Of a DNA stretch of 64,000 nucleotides, positions 17,025 to 26,453 are shown piece by piece. Made by a program: the position numbers and the translations under genes. The notes beneath the pieces are model-generated. The model did not search any database. It saw only the letters and a program-made list of their open reading frames with translations, and was not told where the DNA came from. Origin of the DNA: Acidobacteriota bacterium (GTDB lineage: Bacteria; Acidobacteriota; Vicinamibacteria; Vicinamibacterales; CAVVIG01); the NCBI GenBank assembly GCA_003222395.1, contig QHWB01000030.1, positions 1 through 64,000 of the forward strand. The letters run 5' to 3'. How positions within the stretch are numbered: position 1 is the first letter of the stretch; each line of letters opens with the position of its first letter.

Positions 17025-17679
17025 AGCCGACTCCGCGCACGGTGTGCAGCAGCTTGGTCTCGAACGGCTTGTCGATCTTCTCGCGCAGCCGGCTGACGAG
17101 CACGTCGACGATGTTCGTCTGGGGATCGAAGTTGTACTCCCACACGTGCGAGAGGATCATCGTCTTCGAGACGACACGGCCGGCGTTGCGCATCAGGTAT
17201 TCGAGGAGCGCGAACTCGCGCGGGCGGACGTCGATGACCTTGCCGGCGCGCGTCACGCGCCGCGACAGCAGATCGAGGACCAGGTCGGCGACGGTCAGCG
17301 TCGTCGGCTCCGGCGCGCGGGAGGCGCGGCGCACGAGCGCCTGCACGCGCGCGAGCAGCTCGGAGAACGCGAACGGCTTGGTGAGGTAATCGTCGCCGCC
17401 GGTCTGCAGGCCGCGGACGCGATCGTCGACCGAGCGCCGCGCGCTCAGAATGAGCACAGGGGTCGCCACGCCGCGCCGCCGCAGCTCTTCGATGAGCGAC
17501 AGGCCGTCGCGCTTCGGCAGCATCAGGTCGACGATCGCGGTGTCGTACGGTTGATCGAGCGCCGCGATCAGGCCCGCTTCGCCATCCGCGAACTGGTCGA
17601 CGGCGAACCCGGCTTCGCGCAGTCCGCGCGCGACGAACTCGGCGATGGTCGCGTCGTCCTCGACGAGCAAAGCACGCAC
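17008..17679 (-). CDS. OmpR/PhoB-family response regulator
   Basis: 223 residues. The receiver domain (1-115) has the acidic pair D8-D9, phospho-acceptor D51 in IVDLMLPKRDG, conserved T/S in LILSAR and K in LTKPFAFSEL. The C-terminal winged helix (about 125-223) shows LTPREFALLEYL-like sequence (VRPREFALLEYL), the recognition-helix region and the GVGYVL ending. It is the cognate partner of the overlapping kinase gene. The GTG start at 17679 lies only seven bases downstream of TATGAT (17692-17687, minus), so the message may be leaderless. Confidence 0.95.
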   Translation of the reverse strand: MRALLVEDDATIAEFVARGLREAGFAVDQFADGEAGLIAALDQPYDTAIVDLMLPKRDGLSLIEELRRRGVATPVLILSARRSVDDRVRGLQTGGDDYLTKPFAFSELLARVQALVRRASRAPEPTTLTVADLVLDLLSRRVTRAGKVIDVRPREFALLEYLMRNAGRVVSKTMILSHVWEYNFDPQTNIVDVLVSRLREKIDKPFETKLLHTVRGVGYVLRA

Positions 17680-17696
17680 GACCGCATCATACCGAT

Positions 17697-17748
17697 GGCG
17701 CCTCTGTCCACGAAAATCTCGAAAGCACGAAAACGGTTGCTTCGTGGC
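17697..17748. repeat. Short-period tract T5 (CACGAAA class)
   Basis: CACGAAAATCTCGAAAGCACG repeats ACGAAA words and is followed by CTTCGTGG as a partial inverted arm. It sits between the OYE-family gene stop and the promoter of the response regulator. Confidence 0.55.
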
Positions 17749-17763
17749 CCCGACGGCGCGGCG

Positions 17764-18849
<1,086 letters not shown>

Positions 18850-18857
18850 TTAAATGC

Positions 18858-18953
18858 AACCACGAACCACGAAAACACGAAAGTACGAAACGCACGAACG
18901 ATCGTTTGACGTCGGTCGTGCTTTCGCGTGTTTCGCGTTCGTGGGTTTTGCGC
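18858..18953. repeat. Short-period inverted tract T6 (CACGAAA class)
   Basis: The left arm repeats CACGAAC/CACGAAA/TACGAAA words. The right arm (18918-18950) carries the complements (CGTGCTTTCGCGTGTTTCGCGTTCGTGG). The two arms can pair over about 30 bases. The tract lies immediately upstream of the OYE-family start codon. Confidence 0.75.
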
Positions 18954-19322
18954 CTAGGACCGCGCGTCGGATGTGGTCAGTACCGGCTCGCCGGCGATCG
19001 GCAGCTCGATCGTGAACGTCGTCGTGCCGCGATCGCCCTTCGTCGTGAAGAACGGCTCGAAGGTGTGCCCCTGGATCGATTCGGGCATGCCGCAGCGGTA
19101 TCGCTGACGACGAGGCACGGCATCGCATCGCCCGCGTTGAGGGCGAGACTCACGATCACCTGTTCGAGATGACGCGGGTCCACTCTGATCGGGAGCACTT
19201 CGGAATTGAACCATCGAACGTCGCCGTCGCCCTGCGCGTGTCGTCGTGGCTCGTGACCGCGCGGCCGACGTCGACGTTCGACGGATCGCAGAACGTGTCG
19301 GCACCGCGCGCCGGCAGCGCAC
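18954..19322 (-). pseudogene. Decayed histidine-kinase ATPase-domain remnant
   Basis: Two frames on the minus strand carry adjacent pieces of one HATPase_c domain. One reads VDPRHLEQVIVSLALNAGDAMP, an N-box, at about 19110-19190. A second frame reads GHTFEPFFTTKGDRGTTTFTIELPIAGE, an F-box plus the final strand, ending at a TAG near 18954. The D-box and the glycine-rich G-box expected between them are missing, and there is a frameshift. This is a dead relic, probably of a PAS-type hybrid kinase. From 19323 to 19602 I see no convincing gene. Confidence 0.65.
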
Positions 19323-19602
19323 GCGCTTGCACGGAGAGCGCAGGGAGGAGCCGGTGGCGCACGGTGCCGAGACACGTCATGGCTCGGCACCATTGCGAGC
19401 GCAGTGCCACGCGCGCCGCACGCACGCAGGTGGAACCGGTTTGCCGATGTTATCCGCCCGCGATCCGTACGAATGGAAACGCAGGTGGCTTTTCGGGCGC
19501 GCCCGTTCCACGCGACGGTCAGCGCGACGCGTTTGCCACGCCTTCGTCGTGTCGGGAAATCGGCCGGCGCCGACGACTTTTACACTGTGGATGGATTCGC
19601 GC

Positions 19603-19720
19603 GCTCGCCTGAAAGGCTCGCGCTACAGATAGCGCGGACAAGCACGGCGCAGCCGGCACGAACAACCGGGGCGTCGCCAGTACGAACAACCGGGGCGTAG
19701 CGCGAGGCTTTCAGCCGAGC
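19603..19720. repeat. REP doublet (REPIN) with widely spaced units
   Basis: The left REP (19603-19626) ends in CTAC, i.e. GTAG on the minus strand; the right REP (19697-19720) begins GTAG. The cores are GCCTTTCAGGC and GGCTTTCAGCC, which covary. Between them ACGAACAACCGGGGCGT occurs twice as a direct repeat. Confidence 0.75.
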
Positions 19721-19816
19721 GTCCTCAACCCAACAGACAAGATGTCGTCGCGTGAAACCAGCACGACGATGGCGGCCGCCGGAGCGGCGAGGTTCGCGGT
19801 TCCCCGATCTATGCCG

Positions 19817-22066
19817 TCACCGCTGGAATGCGTACGAGAGCTTGACGAAGAACTGGCGATCGAGCTTCTCGAGGCGATTCTGGTTCGACAACTGACGGTC
19901 ATCGCCGTAGCCGACGAACATCACCGACTGCCAGTTGATCTTGTACGCGAAGAGCGCGGAGCCGCCGAAGTCGCCGGACCGCGCATCGACGGCGTCCAGA
20001 AACAGCGAGGGATCGCGGACCGTCGACACGTACTGGAAGATGATGCGGACGAACATGCGCGGCGTGAACATATAGATGCCTTTCACGCGCGACACCCGTT
20101 GCGTGAACAGATGACGGCTGACGGCGGCCGCGTCGTCCACGTTCAACAGCCGCGTGTTTTCGATGAGCGAGAGCTCGAGGGCGTCACTTGGCTGCAGCGT
20201 CGCGCTCAGGTTGACGGTCGCCCCGCGGCCGGGCCGTCCGTTCGCGAAGTCGATCTCCTGTCCCAGCGCGCCGTCGGCGCCAATCCGCTTGACGGCGCGC
20301 GACGGGCTGAAGTGTACGAAGTACGCGAACTGCTTCCGCTCGATGACCGCATCGCGCGCCCTCGCCCAGTCGTCGAAGAACCGGAACTGCATGAACCCGT
20401 TCCCTTTCGTGTCCATTCCCAGCCCGGGCTGGACGAAGCGCTCGACGACCGCGCCCGATCGGTCGACGATGTAGTCCATGTCGATGAACGTGCGCTGGCG
20501 CGAGAGAAAATTCTTCGGATGGACGGTCCAGCCGGTAACGCCGAACAGTTCCCGGACGCCGACCTGCGGAACGAACCCGGCGTCGGCGCGAAACCCGTCC
20601 GCGAGATCCTTGTACAGCGTGAACCAGTCGAGGTGCGTCGTATTGTGGCTCCAGTTCGTCATCAGCGCGTGACCCGTGAGCCGCTGCCCGTTCCATTGGT
20701 CAGCCACGTCGGGCCGGTTCGGCGTGCGGCTCTCGCTGAACAACAGCTGTCCGGTGACTGCGTCGTGGCCCGATGGCCGCCACTGAAAGTCCGGCCCGGC
20801 GACGCGGTTGTGGCCGTTGCCGCCATGGGCTTCGCGATCGGTCACGAGCGCTCCGATCGATGACAGTCCGATGTCGCGCTTCGCGCGCGCCAGGAGCACC
20901 GTCGAGGCGAAGTCCTGCGTGGCGAACGACGAGTCGTTCTCACCCGGCAGAATCGCGCTCCCGCCGCCGGCGTCCTCGGCCACCAGCGCGGTGTAGCGGA
21001 CGCCCGCTTCTTTCCCGGTGAGGCGCCCGCCCCAGGTCGCCGACGCGATCGTCCGCGTGTAGACCGCCTGAATCGGCGTTTGAAAGAGGTCGACGCCTTC
21101 GAGAAAGAACGGACGCTTCTCCGGAAAGAAGAGCGCGAAGCGTTCGTTCGCCGAGATCTGCGCCGTGTCGGACTCGACCTGCGAGAAATCGGGCTTGAGG
21201 GCGAGATCGATCGCGTTGTCGGCATTCGGCGTGAACTTCAGGTCGAGGCCCACGCGCCCCTTCACCGCGCCGTTCACGAGCGGCGTGCCGAGCGCGTCGC
21301 TGGGCGCGTGTGCTCCTTCGCTCGCGCTCACGTACGGCGCCGTCACGAGGTGGCCGCCCGACGGCAAATGCTCGAGGCCGACGAGCCGGTTCTCACGGCA
21401 CACGGCGCAGTTGCCGTCGCGCGGAAACCGCGTCGAGGTGATCTGGTACCGGTATTGGCGCGGGTAGTTGCGAAACAGGATGATGCCCCACGTCTGCGGG
21501 TCGATGCTCTTGTAGCGAAGCGACGAGAACGGGATGCGAATCTCCAGCGTCCAGCCATGCTCGGTGATGCGCGTGGCGGAGTCCCAGAAGAAATCGGGCG
21601 CCGGATTTTCGCCCGATCCGTCGTCGGTGACGGCATCGTACTGAACATTGTGCGCGTTCACGAAGAACTCGGTCGCCGTATGGAAGCTGCCGAGGCTGTC
21701 GAGGAAGAGGCCGCCGAAGTCGTCGCTCTGGCCGTTGAGGCTGTCGTGATCGCCGAGCGGCGCCCGAATGGCGGAAGGATTCGGATCGTCGAATTCGAAC
21801 CCGACGTACAAGAACCGATCGTCGTAGGTCAGATAGCCGACGCTCCGGACTGGCGGGACGACGTTGTCGCCCGGATTGATCTCGTACCACTTCTCGACGC
21901 GCGTGGCGTTGCGCCATCCTTCGTCGGACAGATCGCCGTCGACGAGGATCGAGCCGGGCGCGCGTGAGATGCGAATCGTCTCGCCGGCCAGCGATGACTG
22001 CGCGTCGGCCGGCGCCGCTCCCAGGAGCGCCAGCCCCGCGATCGCCACCACGGCCGTGCTCTGCAT
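19817..22066 (-). CDS. DUF5916 outer-membrane protein with N-terminal CBM9-like domain
   Basis: 749 residues with a signal peptide ending A-D-A-Q near residue 23. Residues about 30-230 form a carbohydrate-binding-module-9-like beta-sandwich (ILVDGDLSDEGWRNA, FLYVGFEFDDPNPSAI, WTLEIRIPFSSLRY). The remainder is DUF5916: the hallmark FALFFPEKRPFFLEG and a series of amphipathic strands ending LSYAFQR, consistent with a beta-barrel. A CAVC pair near 218-221 may form a disulfide. The function of DUF5916 proteins is not known; surface binding or transport of a glycan is a guess. The start codon lies seven bases after TAGAGT on the minus strand, and the gene is divergent from the efflux operon across 23 bp. 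Confidence 0.9.
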   Translation of the reverse strand: MQSTAVVAIAGLALLGAAPADAQSSLAGETIRISRAPGSILVDGDLSDEGWRNATRVEKWYEINPGDNVVPPVRSVGYLTYDDRFLYVGFEFDDPNPSAIRAPLGDHDSLNGQSDDFGGLFLDSLGSFHTATEFFVNAHNVQYDAVTDDGSGENPAPDFFWDSATRITEHGWTLEIRIPFSSLRYKSIDPQTWGIILFRNYPRQYRYQITSTRFPRDGNCAVCRENRLVGLEHLPSGGHLVTAPYVSASEGAHAPSDALGTPLVNGAVKGRVGLDLKFTPNADNAIDLALKPDFSQVESDTAQISANERFALFFPEKRPFFLEGVDLFQTPIQAVYTRTIASATWGGRLTGKEAGVRYTALVAEDAGGGSAILPGENDSSFATQDFASTVLLARAKRDIGLSSIGALVTDREAHGGNGHNRVAGPDFQWRPSGHDAVTGQLLFSESRTPNRPDVADQWNGQRLTGHALMTNWSHNTTHLDWFTLYKDLADGFRADAGFVPQVGVRELFGVTGWTVHPKNFLSRQRTFIDMDYIVDRSGAVVERFVQPGLGMDTKGNGFMQFRFFDDWARARDAVIERKQFAYFVHFSPSRAVKRIGADGALGQEIDFANGRPGRGATVNLSATLQPSDALELSLIENTRLLNVDDAAAVSRHLFTQRVSRVKGIYMFTPRMFVRIIFQYVSTVRDPSLFLDAVDARSGDFGGSALFAYKINWQSVMFVGYGDDRQLSNQNRLEKLDRQFFVKLSYAFQR

Positions 22067-22089
22067 TCGTAGTACTCTACTGAGTTGCG
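22067..22089. promoter_or_regulatory. 23-bp divergent promoter region between the DUF5916 gene and the tolC-like operon
   Basis: TAGAGT (minus, 22079-22074) lies seven bases before the ATG at 22066. TACTCT (plus, 22073-22078) overlaps it and lies 11 bases before the ATG at 22090. Both fit a TANNNT -10 box, implying very short or absent leaders. Confidence 0.45.
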
Positions 22090-23544
22090 ATGTCGACGAA
22101 AGGGCTTTCAGTGAAAGTTCCGTTGATCCTGTTCTTCATAACGGCAAGCGCGACCCTGAAGTTCCCGGCGCCCGTCTTCGGCCAGTCGGCGACGCCCGGA
22201 ATGCTGCAGATGCCTTCGTCCGTGCAATCGTTCCTCGGCGGCGTGCCGGCGGGAGACCGGACCGCCGACGCGATCACGATTCCCGTCCTCGACGCGATCC
22301 GGCGTGCGCTGGACCACAACCTCGGCGTCCTGACGGCCGAGGACGATCTCGGCCGCGCGCAGGGGGCGCGGTGGCGCGCGCTCAGCGATCAGTTGCCGAA
22401 CGTCGGCGCCCGCGTCTCTGAGACGCGCCAGAAGCTGAACCTTGCCGCCTTCGGCTTCGGCACCTTCGAGACCCCGACCGCGAACTTTCCCAACATCGTC
22501 GGGCCGTTCAACGTGTTCGACGCGCGCGTCAATCTTTCGCAGGCGATCTTCGATCTGCACGCGATCAACAACACGCGCGCCGAGAATCACAATGTCGAAG
22601 CGGCGCGGCTGGTGCGAAAGAGCGCGCGCGATCTGGTGATCAACGTGGCCGGAACCGTCTACGTACAGGCGCTGGCCGCCGCCGCGCGCGCCGATTCCGC
22701 GCGCGCGCAACGCGACACGGCACAGGCGCTCTACAACACGTCGGTGGATCTCAAGACCAACGGCCTCGTCGCCGGCATCGACGTGCTGCGCTCACAGGTC
22801 CAGCTCAGCACGGAGACGCAGCGTCTGACGGCCGCGTCGAACGACGCGGAGAAGGTGAAGCTGCAGCTCGCGAGAATCATCGGCCTGCCGCTCGGCCAGG
22901 CCTTTCAGCTCGATCCGCGACTGCCCGAGCTGCCCGACCCCACGATGGCGCTCGAGCAGGCGGTCGAACAGGCGTATCGCCAGCGAGCCGATTATCAGGC
23001 GGCGCTCGAGCGCGTGAAGGCTGCCGAGGCGGCGCGCCAGGCGATCGTCGGCGAAGCGCTGCCGTCGGTGCGCGTCAACGCCGATTACGGCGAGATCGGC
23101 CTCACCGCCGCCTCGGCGCAGGCGACGTACAGCGTCATCGGCGCCGTCAACATCCCGATCTTCCAGGGAGGACGGCTGCAGGGGCGGCTGCTCGAAGCCG
23201 ACGCCGACATCCGCAGCCGGCGCGCGCAGGCCGAAGACATGAAAGCCTCGATTTATTACGAGGTGCGGGACGCGTTCCTCGATTTGCAGGCGACCGCCCT
23301 GCAACTGCAGACCGCGACGCAGGCGCGCGACCTCGCGGCGCAGCAGCTCACGCAGGCGCGCGACCGGTTCGCGGCCGGTGTGGCGAGCAACATCGAAGTC
23401 GTTCAGGCGCAGGAAGCGGTCGCGCTGGCCAACGAGCAGGCCATCAACGCCAGATTCGGGTACGACCTTGCGAAAGGCGCGCTAATCCGCGGCACCGGCA
23501 CCACCGAAGAAATCCTGCGGCAGCTTGTCGGAGGCATCCGCTGA
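22090..23544 (+). CDS. TolC-family outer-membrane efflux protein
   Basis: 484 residues with a signal peptide (about 8-32). Two outer-membrane-efflux-protein repeats follow, with long helices rich in Ala/Gln/Arg. Typical stretches are LDAIRRALDHNLGVLTAEDDL at the start of repeat one and VEQAYRQRADYQAALERVKAAE at the start of repeat two, plus GVASNIEVVQAQEAVALANEQ. It forms the outer-membrane channel for the HlyD/EmrA-like adaptor and EmrB-like pump encoded next. A GTG at 22111 would place the signal peptide at the very N-terminus and is an alternative start. Stop and next start overlap as TGATG. Confidence 0.93.
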   Translation: MSTKGLSVKVPLILFFITASATLKFPAPVFGQSATPGMLQMPSSVQSFLGGVPAGDRTADAITIPVLDAIRRALDHNLGVLTAEDDLGRAQGARWRALSDQLPNVGARVSETRQKLNLAAFGFGTFETPTANFPNIVGPFNVFDARVNLSQAIFDLHAINNTRAENHNVEAARLVRKSARDLVINVAGTVYVQALAAAARADSARAQRDTAQALYNTSVDLKTNGLVAGIDVLRSQVQLSTETQRLTAASNDAEKVKLQLARIIGLPLGQAFQLDPRLPELPDPTMALEQAVEQAYRQRADYQAALERVKAAEAARQAIVGEALPSVRVNADYGEIGLTAASAQATYSVIGAVNIPIFQGGRLQGRLLEADADIRSRRAQAEDMKASIYYEVRDAFLDLQATALQLQTATQARDLAAQQLTQARDRFAAGVASNIEVVQAQEAVALANEQAINARFGYDLAKGALIRGTGTTEEILRQLVGGIR

Positions 23545-24743
23545 TGGCGCGCGCTCGACTGCTCATCGCCGTCGTTATCGTCCTGTTGATTGGCGCCGGC
23601 GTCTGGTACTGGCTCACTCGCGGACGCGAATCGACCGACGACGCGCAGATCGATTCGCATGTGACGCAGGTATCCGCGCGCGTCGCGGGCACGCTCGTCA
23701 AGGTCGCGGTCGACGATAACCAGACGGTCGACGCCGGCGCGATGCTCGTCGAGCTCGATCCCCGCGACTACCAGGTGGCCGTCGACCGCGCGCGCGCGGA
23801 GCTCGCCGATGCGGAAGCGGCCGCACAGGCGGCGCAGACGAACGTGCCGATCACGTCGACGACGGCGTCGAGCAACATCTTGACGGCGCGCGGCGGCGTG
23901 GCCCAGGCGCAAAGCGGCATCGTCGCGGCCGAGCACGAAGTGGCGGCCGCGCGGGCGCGGCTGACGGCCGCACAAGCGAAGCTGCGCGAGGCTGAGGCGA
24001 ACGCGACCAAGGCGACGCGCGACGTGGAGCGCCTGCGCGGTCTGCTGGCGAAGGACGAAGTGTCGCAGCAGCAGTTCGACGCAGCGGTCGCCGCAGCCGA
24101 TGCACAGCGCGCCGCGGCGGATTCGTCAGGCTCGCAGGTCGCGGAAGCGGAGGCCGGCGTCCCGGCAGCCCAGAGCAAGCTGATGCAGGCGCGCGCGGCC
24201 GAGCAGCAGGCGCACGCCGAGCTGCAGTCGGCGCAGACGGCGCCGCAGCAGGTGCTGGCGACGAAGGCGCGCGCGTCGGCCGCCGAGGCGCACGTGCAGC
24301 AGGCGCGCGCGAACCTCGCGCAGGCGGAGCTGAACCTGCAGTACGCCACGGTAAAAGCGCCCATTCGCGGCGTCGTGTCGAGAAAAGGGATCAATGCGGG
24401 CCAGGTCGTGCAGGCCGGTCAGCCGCTGCTCGCGATTGTCGACGTCGATCACGTGTGGGTGACGGCGAACTTCAAGGAAACACAGCTGCGGAACATGCGC
24501 GCCGGTCAGAACGCGACTGTCGACGTCGACGCGTACGGCGGCCGCGAGTACAAGGGCAGGGTCGACAGCATCGCCGGCGCCACCGGCGCGCGCTTCAGCC
24601 TGCTGCCGCCGGAAAATGCGACCGGCAACTTCGTGAAGGTCGTCCAGCGTGTCCCGGTGAAAATCGCGTTAGATCCGGGTCAGGATCCTGAGCATCTGCT
24701 AAGGCCGGGGATGTCTGTGACACCGACGGTGTTCACAAGATGA
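23544..24743 (+). CDS. HlyD/EmrA-family membrane fusion protein
   Basis: 399 residues. One membrane anchor (about 5-23), then STDDAQIDSHVTQVSARVAGTL, the first lipoyl half-motif that is diagnostic of EmrA-type adaptors. A long alpha-helical hairpin rich in Ala/Gln/Glu (about 90-240) is followed by the second lipoyl half (YATVKAPIRGVVSRKGINAGQ) and a beta-barrel domain (VWVTANFKETQLRNMR). It bridges the inner-membrane EmrB-like pump and the TolC-like channel. Start and stop overlap both neighbours (TGATG and ATGA), so the three genes are one translationally coupled operon. Confidence 0.95.
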   Translation: MARARLLIAVVIVLLIGAGVWYWLTRGRESTDDAQIDSHVTQVSARVAGTLVKVAVDDNQTVDAGAMLVELDPRDYQVAVDRARAELADAEAAAQAAQTNVPITSTTASSNILTARGGVAQAQSGIVAAEHEVAAARARLTAAQAKLREAEANATKATRDVERLRGLLAKDEVSQQQFDAAVAAADAQRAAADSSGSQVAEAEAGVPAAQSKLMQARAAEQQAHAELQSAQTAPQQVLATKARASAAEAHVQQARANLAQAELNLQYATVKAPIRGVVSRKGINAGQVVQAGQPLLAIVDVDHVWVTANFKETQLRNMRAGQNATVDVDAYGGREYKGRVDSIAGATGARFSLLPPENATGNFVKVVQRVPVKIALDPGQDPEHLLRPGMSVTPTVFTR

Positions 24744-26359
24744 GTCAGGCAGGAAGGGCGGGAGAGGCAGGAGTGGCGGCCGTTCCCGCCCTTCCCGCCT
24801 CTCCTGCCCCGCATCACCCCCACGTCAACCCCTGGATCATCGCTATATCCGTGATGTTCGCCACATTCATGGAGGTGCTCGACACCACGGTGGTCAACGT
24901 GTCGCTGCCGCACATCGCCGGCAGCCTTTCAGCGAGCATCGACGAGGCGACGTGGGTGCTGACGTCGTATCTGGTTGCGAACGCGATCATCCTGCCGATG
25001 ACCGGATGGCTGGCGAGTGTCTTCGGGCGAAAGCGGCTGCTGATGGCGTCGGTGGTGGGCTTCACGGCGTCGTCCTTTCTCTGCGGGCTCGCGCCGAACC
25101 TCGGTTCGTTGATTGTTTTCAGGATCCTGCAGGGCGCAACCGGCGGCGCGCTCCAGCCGCTGTCTCAGGCCGTGCTGCTCGAAGCGTTCCCGCCGCACGA
25201 ACGCGGCAAGGCGATGGGCTTCTGGGGGCAGGGCATCGTCGTCGCGCCGATTCTCGGACCGGTCCTCGGCGGCTGGCTCACGGACAACTACAGCTGGCGG
25301 TGGGTCTTCTACATCAACATTCCAGTCGGCATCGCCTCGATTGTGATGACGAAGCTCTTTGTATTCGATCCGCCGTACCTCCGCCGGGAGACGGGAAGAA
25401 TCGATTATTGGGGCCTTGGGATGCTGGCAGTCGGCATTGGCGCGCTGCAATTCGTGCTCGACAAGGGACAAGAAGAAGATTGGTTTGCGTCGAACACCAT
25501 TACCACGCTCGCGATTATCGCGGTCGTCACGCTCATTGCCCTCGTCTACCACGAGCTGACAACCGAGCATCCGGTCGTGGATCTGCGCGTGTTCAAAGAG
25601 CGCAGCTACGCGGTTGGCGTCTTCCTGATGACGGTGCTCGGCTTTGTGCTGTATGGCAGCCTCGTGCTGCTGCCAATCATGCTGCAGACGCTCCTCGGCT
25701 ACCCCTCGCTTCAGGCCGGCATCGCCATGGCGCCGCGCGGCCTCGGCGCGTTACTGATGATGCAGGTCACCGGTCAGCTGACGGGCCGCATGGACGCGCG
25801 CAAGCTGCTCACAGCCGGTCTGCTGATCGGCGGGATGACGCTGCTCTGGCTAGCGCAGCTCAATCTGCAGGCTGGCTACTGGGACATCTTCTGGCCGCAG
25901 ATCATTCAGGGCGCGGGGATGTCGCTCCTGTTCGTCCCGCTGACGACCGTGACGATGGATCCGATTCCGCGCGAGCGGATGGGCAACGCGACGAGCCTCT
26001 TCAATCTGATGCGCAACATCGGCGGCAGCATCGGCATCGCGACGACGGGCACGATGCTGTCGCGCCACGCGCAGTCGACGACCGCGCTCCTCGGCCGCAA
26101 CGTCACGTCGTACGATCCGGCGGCGCAGACGATGCTCGCGCAGCTGAAAGGCGCGTTCATGGCCGCGGGCGCCGACGCGATGACGGCAACGCAGCGCGCG
26201 TACGCCGCGATGTTCGGGATGGTGCAGCGTCAGGCCACGATGGTGTCGTTCGTGGGGATTTTCCAACTGCTCGGCGTGCTGTTCATCGCGCTCGTGCCGC
26301 TGGTGCTGTTGATGAAGCGTCCGCGGCGCGCGCCGTCGCCGGAGGCCGCAGGCCACTGA
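24740..26359 (+). CDS. EmrB/QacA-type DHA2 drug:H+ antiporter (MFS)
   Basis: 539 residues with 14 predicted membrane helices. Family landmarks: EVLDTTVVNVSLPHIAGSL in helix 1, WVLTSYLVANAIILPMTGWL, FGRKRLL (motif A) and GPVLGGWLTDNYSWRWVFYIN (motif C region). It should export amphipathic drugs or fatty-acid-like compounds with the preceding adaptor and channel. The first ~30 residues (AGRAGEAGVAAVPALPASPAP) are low complexity and are encoded by an inverted GGGCAGG-type tract; homology begins only at residue ~32 (WIIAISVMFATFMEV). No dedicated regulator is adjacent. Confidence 0.95.
   Translation: MSQAGRAGEAGVAAVPALPASPAPHHPHVNPWIIAISVMFATFMEVLDTTVVNVSLPHIAGSLSASIDEATWVLTSYLVANAIILPMTGWLASVFGRKRLLMASVVGFTASSFLCGLAPNLGSLIVFRILQGATGGALQPLSQAVLLEAFPPHERGKAMGFWGQGIVVAPILGPVLGGWLTDNYSWRWVFYINIPVGIASIVMTKLFVFDPPYLRRETGRIDYWGLGMLAVGIGALQFVLDKGQEEDWFASNTITTLAIIAVVTLIALVYHELTTEHPVVDLRVFKERSYAVGVFLMTVLGFVLYGSLVLLPIMLQTLLGYPSLQAGIAMAPRGLGALLMMQVTGQLTGRMDARKLLTAGLLIGGMTLLWLAQLNLQAGYWDIFWPQIIQGAGMSLLFVPLTTVTMDPIPRERMGNATSLFNLMRNIGGSIGIATTGTMLSRHAQSTTALLGRNVTSYDPAAQTMLAQLKGAFMAAGADAMTATQRAYAAMFGMVQRQATMVSFVGIFQLLGVLFIALVPLVLLMKRPRRAPSPEAAGH
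24746..24816. repeat. Short-period inverted tract T7 (GGCAGGA/CCTGCC class) encoding the pump N-terminus
   Basis: GGCAGGAAGGGCGGGAGAGG (24747-24766) faces its complement CCTCTCCTGCC/CCCGCCCTTCCCGCC (24784-24810). The hairpin lies within the first 30 codons of the EmrB-like gene. Confidence 0.7.
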
Positions 26360-26373
26360 ACCTCCAGAATCGT

Positions 26374-26439
26374 GTAGCGCGAGACTTTAGCCGAGCGTCG
26401 GCCGCGGCGGCCCGCGCTCGCCTGAAAGGCTCGCGCTAC
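26374..26439. repeat. REPIN between convergent genes
   Basis: A REP beginning GTAG (26374-26396, core GACTTTAGCC) faces a second REP ending CTAC (26416-26439, core GCCTGAAAGGC). It lies just after the efflux operon and just before the stop of the AI-2E permease gene, where it could also act as a bidirectional terminator hairpin. Confidence 0.8.
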
Positions 26440-26453
26440 ACGTGCGAATCGCG

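Noticed and set aside
19246-19632. Plus-strand gene between the kinase relic and the REP pair
   Set aside because: The frame has no motif, is Arg-rich and ends in REP-encoded ARLKGSRY; it overlaps the relic antisense.
24746-24816. Rho-independent terminator between the adaptor and pump genes
   Set aside because: The hairpin lies inside the coding start of the pump gene, which overlaps the adaptor gene; there is no T-run, so termination here would break the operon.
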